Origin: Epiperipatus broadwayi
Taxonomy: Eukaryota > Onychophora > Udeonychophora > Euonychophora > Peripatidae
DNA length: 64,000 nt
Direction of reading: 5' to 3'
Assembly: GCA_028023455.1 (NCBI GenBank)
Contig: JAQFVV010012969.1
Span: 1-64,000, forward strand
Part shown: piece after piece, positions 1-11,004 of the stretch
How positions within the stretch are numbered: position 1 is the first letter of the stretch
Layout of the letters: every line of letters begins with the position of its first letter
Translations under genes and position numbers: made by a program
The notes under the pieces: model-generated
Told to the model about the DNA's origin: nothing
The model's database searches: none
Seen by the model: the letters and a program-made list of their open reading frames with translations, nothing else

Positions 1-760
1 ATGATAATAATAATAGTTTTATTTAATAATGTAAATAATCTTACTGTGATAAAAGAATCACATATAGAGCCTAACAAAAACATATATATATATCAAATTT
101 CAAGCATAAAATAATATAATTTAAAATAGTTAATTACAAGAAGAAAAAAAAATCCATTATTATTTGCAATCCATAATTAATTTTCTAAATTTTTTTCTTG
201 AAAAATCACTAACGTTAATTTTAATGTTCTTCATAAGTTTGGGCCAAGATAACATATTTCATAGGTTTGAAAAAATATTGGTTCAATTAATAAACCATAA
301 TCGTATGATCTGGAAAACTAATTCTAATATGTAGAAATCATTTTTATTGTTTTCTTTATTTTTAAAATTGTGACATAAAATGTTTAAAATAAATACTTGG
401 TTGGTGGTATATAATTCAAATATTTTCAAATCAAAAACTGTAAACAAAATAATCTTTAATAAACGGTTTTATGGTTATTCCAATACATAGCTTGTTTAAA
501 TACATCTGTTTATATACATTTAACAATTAGATTTATGTAAAAAAAAATCTGATTTTATATAAAAAAAGTCAATTTCTTAATTTTCCTTGAAAGCAAAGAA
601 TATATTTATACCATTCATCCAAAATCAAGGTAAGGTACTGTTATAGTTCTATTAATTTTTCGATAAGTTGGCTGATCCAGATAAGGTATTTCCATTTAAA
701 TATCTTTTACTGGAATATTTTTAAAAATATGTAGAATATATATTTACATTTGTTAACTTC
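1..760. other. AT-rich stretch, no feature seen
   Basis: Low-complexity AT-rich DNA with many short A and T runs. No open frame, repeat match within the window or RNA gene could be supported. Confidence 0.5.
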
Positions 761-769
761 AAAAGTAAT

Positions 770-2490
770 CTATTTTTATTCGTCCATTGTGCTATTTTTA
801 TTAAATCCTCATTTACAACTTTCTCTAACAGACTATATGAAATTGCTGATGTAACCAAAGCAATAATATCTACTAAACAAAGAATCTTAGAGTGAAGAGC
901 AAGATTTAGCTAATCATTAATGTAAATGGTAAACAACATGGATCCAAGGACTGAACCCTGAGGAACTAACTTCATATCTAATTATTTCAGAATTATTCAA
1001 AATATTGTAAATTTTAACAAATTGGATCCTACTGCTTAAATAAGATTTAAACTATTCAAGCATATTATCCCTTACACTCAGGTAATTTAATTAATAATAA
1101 ATCATGAGGAGCACAGTCAAATGCTTTTCATAAATCCAAATATATACCAATAATCTTGTGACCTTTTAAAGATTCAGCAATAACAGAAACATAATTACAT
1201 ACAGTCAATTGTATAGATTTTTTCGGTAAAGAAACAAATTGCTTATTTGAAAACAATACATTTCTTATATCTTATTTTATACAGAGATTCTAAATTTTCA
1301 GATTCTTCAATCTCATAATTATTAGTAAAATTATTCATAATATAAATAGATACTTCATTAATCTTTAAAAAATTGTGGAAATCTTTTCTTTAATATATAT
1401 TATTTTACGCAATATATGGGTAAGAGAACAAACGTGTTACTGACCTCATTGAAAAAATTAAAAGACTAAAGTGGAGTTGGGCTGGACATATTGCTAGAAG
1501 AGATGATAATAGATAGACAATTGAAATCTTAAACTGGATTCCAAGAGATTGTAAAAGACCCAGAAAGAGACCACATATGAGATGGATGGATGAAATAAGA
1601 AAGTAGGGAGGGGTGATGTGGAGAAAAGAAGCTAAAGATCGGAGATGGATTGAACTTGGAAAGATCTTCATCCTGCATTGGATTGATAATGGTTGATGAT
1701 GATGATTTTAACATTAATTCAAAAGTTTTTTCATTTGCTGATTTTCAAAAATCAATTTGAGCAGACAGGAAAAACATTTTATTTCTTTATTAAGAACTTT
1801 CAGGTTTGTTTCTAAATTCTTCATTAGAAAATAATTAAAAATTTTGTACAATTTGTTCTTTCCGTCTACTTTTGATATTAATTCGTTTGTTATCCAATCA
1901 CTTCTTTTTAAATCTTTCTGTTTTACATATTTTATAAAAGAACAACATTCAATAAAATCTTTAATCTTACTAACAAACAATGAAAATGCACAATTTTAAT
2001 TAATCATTCAAAGATTGGATTCCAGTCATATAGGATTATTAAGGAATGCAAATATTCATGATATGATATTCTAAAACAATTTCTCATGGGAAAAATAATT
2101 CTTATTAAAATTAATGATGACTCTTCTGTGGTTCATAACATACCATTCCAATAGTGCTATTTTCAAAAGAATATTTTCAGAACATCTAAAAAAGATATAA
2201 TCAATTAGCGAAGAAGATGAAGATGGAACATGAGTAGGATGAAATAAACATTGAATAAATCCATAAAATAAAAAAAACATGAATTGCAGAAGTAATAATT
2301 TCTGCAGAAATAAGTCACCAATAATAATAATAATAATGAATTTATCATTTAATCTATTAAGTAAATTATGAAATTCATCACTAAAAATATTAACTGAATA
2401 TTGGCAAAATCTATACAAAGAAACACATGTTAATTTGTTATAGCCTAAAGTAAAGTTTAAAACAAGGCATTCAGAGCAGTGGTGTGTCAT
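770..2490 (-). mobile_element. Degenerate CR1/Jockey-type LINE (endonuclease + reverse transcriptase), split by an RTE insertion
   Basis: Read on the minus strand, pieces of one non-LTR retrotransposon appear in the right order. At 2490-2071 there is an endonuclease/exonuclease/phosphatase-type domain with GDLF (usually GDFN) and the block SSSLIDYIFF. At 1980-1714 lies the linker between endonuclease and RT, with SDWITNELISKVDGKNKLYK. At about 1290-770 is the RT palm: GIYLDL*KAFDCAPHDLL (motif A, with a stop inside) and KLVPQGSVLGSMLFTIYIND (motif B). The expected Y/FADD motif C is degraded to LVDIIALV near 855. Stops and frameshifts show it is dead. An RTE fragment on the opposite strand (1408-1702) interrupts it between linker and RT, so the LINE is the older insertion. 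CR1 versus Jockey/L2 cannot be settled from these motifs. The domain calls are well supported. Confidence 0.8.
1408..1702 (+). mobile_element. RTE-type LINE, 3'-terminal fragment
   Basis: The plus strand encodes the C-terminal tail of an RTE-clade reverse transcriptase: KRLKWSWAGHIARRDDNR, then RPHMRWMDEIRK, then KDRRWIELGKIFILHWIDNG. It ends in a (GATGAT)n microsatellite-like tail, as RTE elements typically do. A stop interrupts WMDEIRK*GG. It sits inside the older minus-strand LINE. The same family occurs at 14585-14945, 20830-21010 and 57140-59125. Confidence 0.82.
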
Positions 2491-2499
2491 GACATTTAA

Positions 2500-3520
2500 T
2501 GATGAGGAACTAACTGGCTTATAATAAAACTACAGATACATACATTAAAAATTACTAATTTAATGATATACATAGATATATATCTATAAACATTTATTAT
2601 TTCAGTATACAGCTTATAAGTTAGTTATACTTATATATCGCTAAGACACAATTTTAAATGCCACGTACATGCGCTGAAACAATGGTGCTTGTCATCTGTA
2701 AAGTGCAGGTGCAAAGAATAGTCCTTGGCTATAGCATTATATGCTCAGATTGTTTTGCCATGGATGCAAGTTAAAGTTTTAATATTTTCCACATCCACTA
2801 TTAGCAATGCTGTAACATAACCATTCAGCCAAAATCATTCTAACTTTGTGAATTATTCTAACACTTTAGGTTTGTTATTTTGTTAAAGATTATTATCTAT
2901 TCAATAAATTAGTACAGGTAAATTAATTTTTACAAGGGATATGTTGCATCAATCACAGGTAAAACACTGTATAATTAATTATATGAAAAAATTTTAACAT
3001 TATAGTTTAATTTATTTTCTACTGCCAAATAATTTGCAAGAGAATTCATATCCAATCAGATTCAGAATTAGTCTTATCTCCAGTATTTTTCATCAACCAA
3101 ATTTTGCAATATTTAATTCAAACAATGCTATCTTCTTTAGCCAATGTATGCCTTTCCAAAATAATTTCCTACTTTCAGGCAATAAATCTTCATTTAAACA
3201 AATATATGCTTAACAGATATAGTATTAGACAAAATACCAGATAGATATAATTTATATCTTTTACTGCCTGACAAGAATAAATCTGTGGTCATTTTACAAA
3301 TAAAATTAATTTTTATTACAGGTCTAAATCTATTTCCACATTCTAATCTATATATAGATTTAATATAATGTTTATTAAATTGGGACAATTCTAATTTTTT
3401 AATTGAATTTTTTTGCAATGTTAAATAAATTTTCACTTTCAGCATATTCAATTATGGAAATTCTTAAGCCTGCAGCTGAAGATTAATTTAATACATTCCT
3501 ATAAATGATACTAATAAAAA
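2500..3520. other. No clear feature; possible LINE 5' remnant
   Basis: AT-rich DNA. A minus-strand frame at 3194-3451 follows the same orientation as the LINE at 770-2490 and could be its 5' part, but I recognise no domain motif in it. Confidence 0.3.
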
Positions 3521-3524
3521 CTAA

Positions 3525-3665
3525 TATATCTTTTCAACATGTGTGTTATCAGGTGGGTCAGCAATATGAGATGGCACTGAGAGTAGTGGGTCGGGTGAAA
3601 GTCTGAGTTCGAAACTCGCATATATTACATATATAAATGCAGTTTTAAGCCTGTACCATATATTA
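3525..3665 (+). repeat. Hammerhead/tRNA-like foldback family, outer part only
   Basis: Matches the outer half of the repeat seen at 5205-5768, 24125-24525 and 40975-41200: the CTTTTCAACATGTGTG block, the GTCAGCAATATGAGATGG block and a tRNA-like B box GAGTTCGAAACTC near 3606. The ribozyme-bearing inner part is missing, so this is a truncated copy. Confidence 0.65.
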
Positions 3666-3669
3666 AAAA

Positions 3670-4390
3670 CTAATATAATAAATAAATATCATATTTAAAA
3701 ATGTGGTGGTTGGTTTTAAACATAAAATATTTCAAATTATAAACAGGAGATAGTCACATTACAAAAATATCTCAAGAGTACATAAGCAAATACGCTGATT
3801 ATTTTTAAATCCAGTATCCATTAATATTAATAGTTACTATTTGCATTTAATATTTTATTTTCTAGCAGAATGAGTATTTTAAAAACATTGGGAATTTATA
3901 AGTGAAAATGGGGGAGGGGGTAAAGGCTAGCAAAAAGTTTTAACAGTACTGAAAATTCGTTACAAAATTTAAAACATACACACACTATACATCTTCAACA
4001 TATAGACAAAAAGAACAAATTAAAATCATTTCGATTTTTTTAAAAAAATTATTTCCAAAAGTGGATTATACTAAGTGATCAAAGTTCTCCCTGACTAAAA
4101 GTACACAAACTGCTCTTAGCTATAATCAATAGGAATTTTCAATGCTACATGATAAAACATTGCTTCAAATCTTTTCAACGCGAAAACCAATAGTAAGGAC
4201 TTTGTATCTAAATAAAAAAATAAAAAAAATTGTTGTTGTTTTTCAAATAAACATTCAAAGCATTTTAAAACAAAACCTTATTGTAACAAATAGGGATAGT
4301 GGGGTAAAAAAAAATCACAAAAAACATTCTTATTTGTAATACTTTTCCGTATAATAAATATCTCCATACTTCCCCATTCTTTTTAAATAC
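3670..4390. other. AT-rich stretch, no feature seen
   Basis: No coding remnant recognised. A G-rich run (GGGGGAGGGGGT) sits near 3909. The short open frames here lack any family motif. Confidence 0.45.
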
Positions 4391-4394
4391 ATAT

Positions 4395-5090
4395 AAATAA
4401 AGATATAATAAAGACAAATGACCCCCAAGATGCATTTCGTGCTGAACCAGCACTCATCAGTTGGCACAGGTCACAATCTCTCATATACATCTTCATTATA
4501 TGCAAATTATTTATCTAGAGTAAATTGTTACATTTTCATTTACCGTTGTCAAATTTCCTCCATTCACAACTTTGACGCCATCCATTTCAGATAAATACAC
4601 TAATGATTATTACTAATCATTTTCGAAACTAGTAATTATATATTTAAGCAAAGCATATAATAATTTGAGACTGGAATCAACTATTCCAGGGACCATCATA
4701 AAAAAGAGTAAATTGTTAAATGTTAAAAATTTACCTTTATAATCAACCATCATAAGTTATTATTTCCAAAGTGTATAAAAATAATAGTAGATATTTTCAT
4801 AGTCAGATATTCGTATATCTTATGAACGAATTTCAGCCCATCCCTCTCCTATTAATATATATGGATACGTAATGCCCGATAGTATGAGGGGTCAGATTGA
4901 CGTAACGTCTACGTGGGTACGACTATAATATCAAATCCCATAGGCTTTTGAGCATTCCATCGTTGGTTTTTCAATCAAATGGACGATTGAATAGTTGAAA
5001 GGGTGAAAAGATTGAAGTCTGTCCATTAAAGTTTAAATAACTGCTTTGTAATAATCAGAGTTGGCATTGACTTATATCCCACATTTGTTG
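4395..5090. repeat. Degraded foldback-repeat copy carrying an intact hammerhead core
   Basis: The left part (about 4405-4595) matches the left arm of the 5205-5768 foldback on the minus strand. The right part (about 4945-5050) matches its loop-proximal right arm: GAGCATTCCATCGTTGG, a block like AATGGAYGAYTGAA, and GAAGTCTGTCCATTAAAG. About 350 bp of unrelated sequence separates them, so the inverted symmetry is partly lost. The outer tRNA-like segment is not recognisable here. Confidence 0.6.
4425..4464 (-). ncRNA. Candidate type I hammerhead ribozyme (all core bases intact)
   Basis: On the minus strand the 40 nt read, in order: CCAA (helix I 3' strand), CUGAUGA (core C3-A9), GUGCU-GGUUC-AGCAC (helix II, 5 perfect pairs, 5-nt loop), GAAA (core, last A = 15.1), U-GC-A (minimal helix III: A15.1-U16.1 and U15.2-A16.2 around a GC loop), then U, C17 and UUGG (helix I 5' strand, pairs with CCAA). 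Predicted cleavage falls after the C complementary to base 4429. This is the open-helix-I topology with a very short helix III, known from Penelope-like elements and metazoan retrozymes. Whether it folds and cleaves is inference. Outer loop contacts were not modelled. Confidence 0.72.
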
Positions 5091-5204
5091 CAGCTTAAAT
5101 TATGTCAGGAATTCTGTGTGCTTAAATATGAATTTATTTAATTCTGGTTAATAAATATACAGAACTACTAGTAATATATGATTTTTTCCTACAGTACAGG
5201 CTTT

Positions 5205-5768
5205 CATATCTAGGGGGTTTGAACTCAAAACGTTCACACGACCCTCAGCTATCCATGCTATCTCATACTGCTGACACACTTGATCACACACATGTTGAAA
5301 AGATAAATCATCACCAATAAGCGTATTTCATGCTAAACCAGCAATCATCAGTTAGTCCAGATTATCATGTCCACACATATATACAATGCTCATCTTATAT
5401 TAAGATAACCAATCTTCATACTTTAATGGACATGCATCAATCCATTCCACACCACAACTCTTCAGCCATCCATTTCATTGAAGAGAGAAAGTTGGCACCA
5501 ATGTGGGCTTTGAGTGCTCCATCATCAGATTTTCAATGAAATGGATGACTGAAGAATTGTGGTGTAGAATGGGTTGAAGCCTGTCCATAAGCTGAGCATT
5601 GATTATATATATATGATGATAATCTGGACCAACTGACAAGTGCTGGTTTAGCACAAAATACGATAATATTGGTGATTATTTATCTTTTCGACATGTGTGT
5701 GATCAAGTGTGTCAGCAGTATGAGATAGGTGGATAGATGAGGGTCGCGTGAAAGTCTGAGAACTACTT
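5205..5768. repeat. Foldback element: long inverted arms, each with a hammerhead-related core
   Basis: The left arm (about 5205-5482) is the reverse complement of the right arm (about 5531-5768), with a loop of roughly 50 bp. Paired landmarks are the ACCCTCAGCTATCC block against its complement near 5730, CCATCCATTTCATTGA near 5468 against its complement near 5533, and two hammerhead-like cores facing outward. The left core (5314-5355, minus) keeps CUGAUGA and GAAA but has a weakened helix II. The right core (5629-5672, plus) has CUGACAA and has lost G12 (AAAA for GAAA). Arm differences show the copy has aged. A tRNA-like B box lies in the outer part of better-preserved family members. Confidence 0.75.
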
Positions 5769-5774
5769 GTAGTT

Positions 5775-6530
5775 GAATTTGTGCTTAAAAACAACTATCT
5801 ATGCGAAAAGCTAATGCTGCTTAATGGTGATACTAATTATATTATAACATGATGCTTCCTGTTATGAGTAATTTAGATTCAGCAGTTAAATAGAAACAGA
5901 CTCCAGAGTTAAAGATTACATATATGTATATGATGAAGTCATTAAATTGTTAGCAATCAGTCTGTCAATCTGGTGCTTAAACTTCGCCTTACCAGTTCGC
6001 AACTGGCACACTGTTTACATTTCCAGAAAAAAAATATAAAAAAGTGTCTGTGTGTAAACAAGAGTTATATAAAATATTTAAAAATATTCAGTACGATAAA
6101 ATATTTTTATCACAAATTTTTAAATAAACAAAGATAAGTACTGATAAATTGGCTGAATATTTAAAAATTAAATTATGCACAGAACATCTGTATAGCTGAA
6201 TGTCAAATGAATAGTTAAAAACATATTAAAAAAGAAAAATATTTTTATTAGTGCTAAATTGATCTTTTTTTAATCTTACAAATGCTCTGTATTACAACTT
6301 AGTTCACATGAGTCCAGAGAAAAAGCTATCGGGTTCAAGTTTTCAGCAAATAAGGAAAATTAAAGATAGCAGCGTACTCTACTTATTTAAATATGTTACA
6401 GGATACATACCTGTGATATAACACAAAAAATTAACAGCAACAACAAATGTAGAATAAGAGAGTTGTGAAAAAGACAAAGTAATAAATTGAGAAAGAACAC
6501 ATTTATATATATAAATGGGTGCACTCAATT
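5775..6530. other. AT-rich stretch, no feature seen
   Basis: No coding or repeat signal supported. Confidence 0.45.
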
Positions 6531-6536
6531 GCGCGC

Positions 6537-6558
6537 GCTCTCTCTTTCTCTCCCTCTC

Positions 6559-6606
<48 letters not shown>
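6537..6606. repeat. Compound microsatellite (TC)n then (AC)n
   Basis: An interrupted then pure TC/CT tract from about 6537 to 6593 passes directly into an AC tract to about 6606. The open frames across it on both strands are artefacts of the repeat. Confidence 0.9.
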
Positions 6607-6609
<3 letters not shown>

Positions 6610-6610
<1 letters not shown>

Positions 6611-7670
6611 CCCATCTTTTTTCATTCTTCTCATGATAAAATATTATAATATAATGTACTATTTTTTAATATTAGTTATGAATGGAGCATTCGTTCTGAA
6701 AAAGATTTGGTATACACACAATGCTTTTTGATGCAATATATTACTATTTTCGGAAATTACTCTTTGGGTTAAATATAGAGACTCAGTGCCTTTTTATATA
6801 CACTTTGTTTACTGTTAAGGGAAATTCTCTTGGTTTACATTATCCAATCACAAATATAATAATTTTTCAGTCTTCACTAAATAATCATCATCATTGTGGG
6901 AGTAATTTTACTAGCTTCAGGACCACAAGTAATAATAACAGCATAAATTTATTTTTTACTATTTTACAAACCATTTATTCAATTCTAGCACTTTACAACA
7001 GCTTTTAGGATTGGCAGAATTGCTACCATCATTAACATTATCATTTGGGGGCCATTTAAGATGAAATTTTAATTCTTGTTAATTTATTTCAGAAATAATA
7101 ATGTGACTGACAAAGTGGAGCCACAAAGCAAGAAAATAGCTGCTATTAAACAGGAAACAAAAAATGTACAAAATACTAATTTTTTTTTATTTAATATTCC
7201 CCCCAAACCATTAGTTATTAAATCAGTGAATTTCAAGAACATGGGCATAGCAAGCACACACACACACATCATACATTAGATAAATTAATAGTGATACTGC
7301 ACAAAATTATTAAATACGCATTTCTGGATACCAGACATACAAGCATATATCAATCAGCAAACTAAAACTAATAAAAGTTAAGAAATTTATTTAATATGTT
7401 TAGACAATATATCATTCTATTTAATTGTTATTCATTGGGAATATTTGATTATTTAATATCAATTCATCATCATATCATGATAATAATATCTGTGTATAAG
7501 AGAATAACTTTTTATAGTCTCTAGTCAGTAAGATCAGACTACAATATAATTATAAGGTTGGTAGTCTTGCAACTTAGTTGAATCAGATATAATGGAATAT
7601 ATTTTGGATCTTGTGATTATAATATCATCATCATTAGATTTGTCACCCCGCAGCTCGGTTGGCCAAATGT
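6610..7670. other. AT-rich stretch, no feature seen
   Basis: Contains a short (AC)n run near 7257-7268 and many A/T runs. No recognised gene or repeat family. Confidence 0.45.
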
Positions 7671-7677
7671 AATGAAA

Positions 7678-7862
7678 TGGGACCTGGCCTTGTGTGATGA
7701 AATACCTAGTAGGCCACCAAAGTGGATAAGAAGAGGGGGAAATTTTAAAATTCCTATAGATCCAAGTTGGCCATGAGTTAAGGATCTTAGGAATTTTGAA
7801 ATTTCTCCTTCTCATCCACTTTGACGGCCTCCTAGGTATTCCATCATGCAAGGCCAGGTCCC
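7678..7862. repeat. Foldback (MITE-like) inverted repeat, about 85-bp arms
   Basis: The left arm 7678-7763 begins GGGACCTGGCCTTG and ends ATAGATCC. The right arm 7782-7862 is its imperfect reverse complement, with an 18-bp spacer. Arms share blocks such as GATGAAATACCTAG and AAAGTGGAT. A minus-strand frame runs through it but is explained by the palindrome. Other copies were not found in the window. Confidence 0.75.
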
Positions 7863-8041
7863 GCTTAGTAACAGAGTTTAAAAAAGAATTCTGCAATCAC
7901 TTTCCCTTCATGAGAATTATTTTGGCTATTATTTTAAAATTCTTTAAAAACTCTGGAAGATGATAAATAGTCCAAATGCAATGGCATAAAGATATAATAT
8001 CAGTTTGGCTATATTAAAGTGTGAGAAATTGTTAATAATAG

Positions 8042-8153
8042 TCAAGCGTTGTTAGCCGAGAGGTCATCGCACCCGCCTTACAAGCAAGTAGTTGGTTGCA
8101 GATGGGTGTGGGTTCGCGTCCTGGCCGATGCTATGACATATGAAAAAAAAAAT
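8042..8153 (+). repeat. tRNA-derived SINE (family A)
   Basis: A tRNA-like head has A-box-like TTAGCCGAGAGG and B box GGTTCGCGTCC, followed by GGCCGATGCTATGACA and an A tail. Direct repeats GTTAATAATA at 8031-8040 and 8154-8163 fit a target-site duplication. Sister copies lie at 18566-18674 and 28818-28925. Confidence 0.85.
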
Positions 8154-8534
8154 GTTAATAATAATAGTAAGATAATGCAGTTGTAATGATGAACTCACTA
8201 TTGCTTTTATTATAAAAAATAAAAAAAACATTTTTGATGCTTCCAGTCAATCTTATGGAGGTAAAAAAAAACACTTGTAGACTTAACAGTGCATGCCGCA
8301 AGCATAGCACATGTACTACTAGAAATATTCTATGATGACTTAGAAACTACCTAATCAACACATACCTTACTTTTACTTCACACACACTTTACTTATTTTT
8401 CTACAAGCACAAATCTATTCTATACTGTCATTTTCAAAAATTTTAGAAAAAAATCTTAAGACAATTTTTGTTCAAAATTTTAACATTAAAAAACTATATT
8501 TGAAATATTTTTTCTACTTTACATTACTTATATG

Positions 8535-8830
8535 TGTGGAGATGATAATCTGGACCAACTGACGAGTGCTGGTTTAGCACAAAATACATATACTGGTGAT
8601 TATTTCTCTTTTAGACATATATATGAATCTGAGCACTTATTGTATATATGTGTAGAGATGATAATCTGGACCAACTGACAAGTGCTGGTTTTTATCTTTT
8701 CAACATGTATGTGATCAGTTGTGTCAGCAATATGAAATAGCATGGATAGTTGAGGGTCTGAGTTCAAACATATTATATATTGGAGTGTAAGTATGAAAAT
8801 GCCTGTACTGTAGAATTTTTTTTATATATA
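8535..8830 (+). repeat. Foldback-family right half with a partial tandem copy
   Basis: The first unit has a hammerhead-like core at 8555-8596: CCAA, CUGACGA, perfect helix II GUGCU/AGCAC, but AAAA in place of GAAA, so it should be inactive. A second truncated unit begins near 8650 and is deleted after GTGCTGG (near 8690), joining directly to the outer tRNA-like segment (CAACATGTATGTGATC, GAGTTCAAAC). Confidence 0.7.
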
Positions 8831-8834
8831 CAAC

Positions 8835-9685
8835 ACCATCATTTTCAATTCATAACACGATTATAAATGATTTGCCTAAGTTTAATCAATTTTTTTTCTG
8901 CATTACTCTTGTAAACTTCATGATCTTATTCAACCACACCACATGGGGCCTCTTTCTAGGTTTATTACAATGTCTGGTTTCAACAATTTTATATAAAATT
9001 ATAACTGCTATAAACTTATCAAGTGGCCATATTTGGTTACTATGGCTTTACTAGATAATCATTATTATTGAGTATGAAATTTATCTATATAAAAAAAATT
9101 ATCTGAGACTAAATATATATGTATATACACATACACATTTTAAATATCCAAAAAAAAAGGGGGGGGTGACATACATCCATATTTTTATCTATCTGAATAA
9201 ATAGGAAAATATTTTTTCCAGTTAAAAAAAATAGCCAAAGATAAAGTTAATATTCTAATATTTCATTTTTAAAGATAAGAATTAAATGATAAAGTACTCA
9301 AGTTCTCATTCAATTCCCCCACCCCTGAAATATTAGTATTGTATTACATCTTATAAAATGAAAATCAACAAAAGATTAGATTTCTTTTTTAAATTTCAAT
9401 TATTTCAAACTACAGTCTTGTTTGATTGGTTTTATTTCAATAAATAATATCTTGTCATCATAGCTGGACAACTATTGAGTCTATTCGACAGGTTTCACAA
9501 AAACTAACACAGCGAAATATTTACAATTTAAAACAAAATTGATAAATTGAACAAATGTTATAAATTAATTTCATATTCCCCTCAAATTTTTCAAACTACA
9601 CATATATAAAACTTATAATTATTGACCAATATATGCAGATTCTTTAGTACAAAAGGCACTAAAAGTATTAGATAACTAAGGCTTG
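8835..9685. other. AT-rich stretch, no feature seen
   Basis: Contains an A-rich/G-rich junction near 9150 (AAAAAAAAGGGGGGG). No supported gene or repeat. Confidence 0.45.
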
Positions 9686-9689
9686 CACT

Positions 9690-9890
9690 AGATGGCACTA
9701 CTGTAAGAAGAGTTTGCTGAGAGAAGCCAAATACATCACATCACATGAGAATGAGATGGGAAGACTTAGAGTGGGGAATGGAAAATAAAGTGGTTAACAG
9801 GTTTATCTGGGCATAATTGCTGAGATATTCTTGACTTCGTGTAAGGAGAAGCCAAAATATATCACATCACATCACATGAGTTAAATATAT
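9690..9890 (+). mobile_element. LINE 3' end with (CATCA)n-type tail
   Basis: Matches the 3' part of the LINE relics at 9950-10400 and (reversed) 37815-38262: GAGTGGGGAATGGAAAATAAAGTGG, described here as the shared GGGGAATGGAAAAT block, then TTATCTGGGCATA, TATTCTTGACTTCG, GGAGAAGCC and a tail of ATCACATCACAT repeats. Two tail-like segments (about 9730 and 9865) suggest nested or tandem 3' ends. Confidence 0.7.
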
Positions 9891-9949
9891 ATAGAAGTAA
9901 ACAGAATATTGGATGCGAGTTAATTTATAATAATAGCAAGGAAAGTAGT

Positions 9950-10400
9950 TTACTATTTAAGGCTCGAACAGTATCATTAGCAACAAAGGAATATAAACAT
10001 AAATGCAAAAATGTGGGTGATTTAGTCTGCAAGTTGTGTCAGGGAGGCATAGAAAATATTAGGCATCTGTTAATTGAATGTAAACGCTTGCAAGTAGAAA
10101 GGGTACAAATAATGAAGGTGTGGGAGAATAAATATAAACAAAGTGATTATACAGAAAAGTGAGTTCTTGGGTTTTTATGATGGATGTGGAAAAGGATAAG
10201 GAGGATTTAGATATAAAGGCAATGAAGTTGACAAAGATTATGTTGTGAAAATGGGATGGAGCAGCAGGTTAGAGAGAACTATGGGGAAAACTTAGGATGG
10301 ATAATGGAAAGGGAAGGTAAAGTGGCAAACAGGTTTCTCTGGGCTTAATGGCTGAGAGATTCCTGACTTCCGCAAAAGGAGAAGTCACAGTGCATCACAT
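9950..10400 (+). mobile_element. Non-LTR retrotransposon, C-terminal zinc-knuckle fragment
   Basis: The plus strand encodes a LINE C-terminal region: SLATKEYKHKCKN, then a CCHC-type knuckle CKLCQGGIENIRHLLIEC, then ERVQIMKVWENKYKQSDYTEK followed by a stop. The 3' end is the same as at 9690-9890. A second, less broken copy is at 37815-38262 (minus). The clade is not certain. The knuckle resembles the zf-RVT-like tail of several LINE groups. Confidence 0.75.
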
Positions 10401-10619
10401 CATATTGTATGTGCAAATCAAATCTGCTACAAAATAAAATTATTTTCAACTTAATTGTTATTAAAAATATCATTAGAATTAATAAAAACATGGTAAAACA
10501 CCAAAGTAATTGAAAAAAAAATTTTTTTTTAAAAATCTTACTATTATGCTTTAATTATTATTATTTAGTGAACGTATTTTTTTTGACAGCATATCTATTA
10601 ATAAAATATCATTTAAAAA

Positions 10620-11000
10620 CCTTTAGAGATTCCAATCAGGAGATAGAATCACCAGTAGCTTCATTTAACCCCTCAATTCTGCCACTGCAGACAGAGGTTT
10701 AGCACACTTTAACAAAGTGGCTCATAGTTTGTGTGTGCCCACATTCGCATAGATCAGTAAATGAATTCCATTTACGAAGCAGATGTGTGTAATAACCATG
10801 GGTTTATTTGAATTCATTTATGAGACTCCAATTGCATGTAGGAATATCAAATCCACATGCCTTTATTGCTGGATATAGAGGGAAAAAATTATTTAGAACA
10901 TCAATAAGAACTCCATTATTTATATCACAACTCAGATTGTATATTCGTGATTCAACACATAAAAGGGGGATCTTAATAATGTAGTCTAACAAATTCCCAC
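10620..11000 (-). mobile_element. Jockey-like LINE C-terminal relic
   Basis: The minus strand reads FDIPTCNWSLINEFK*THGYYTH, then LCECGHTQTMSHFVKVC, close to the cysteine/histidine tail (CxCGxxxQTMxHIVxxC) common after the RT domain of jockey-type mobile elements. Two stops interrupt the frame, so it is a relic. Confidence 0.72.
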
Positions 11001-11004
11001 TATA

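Noticed and set aside
6379-6615. An Arg/Glu-rich protein
   Set aside because: It is the translation of the (TC)n microsatellite.
7534-7896. A 120-codon minus-strand frame
   Set aside because: It runs straight through a foldback repeat, and its internal duplicated peptides are explained by the palindrome.
8042-8153. A tRNA gene, because of clear A and B boxes (also at 18566 and 28818)
   Set aside because: The acceptor stem does not close, an identical non-tRNA body and A tail follow in each copy, and target duplications flank two of them. These are SINEs.
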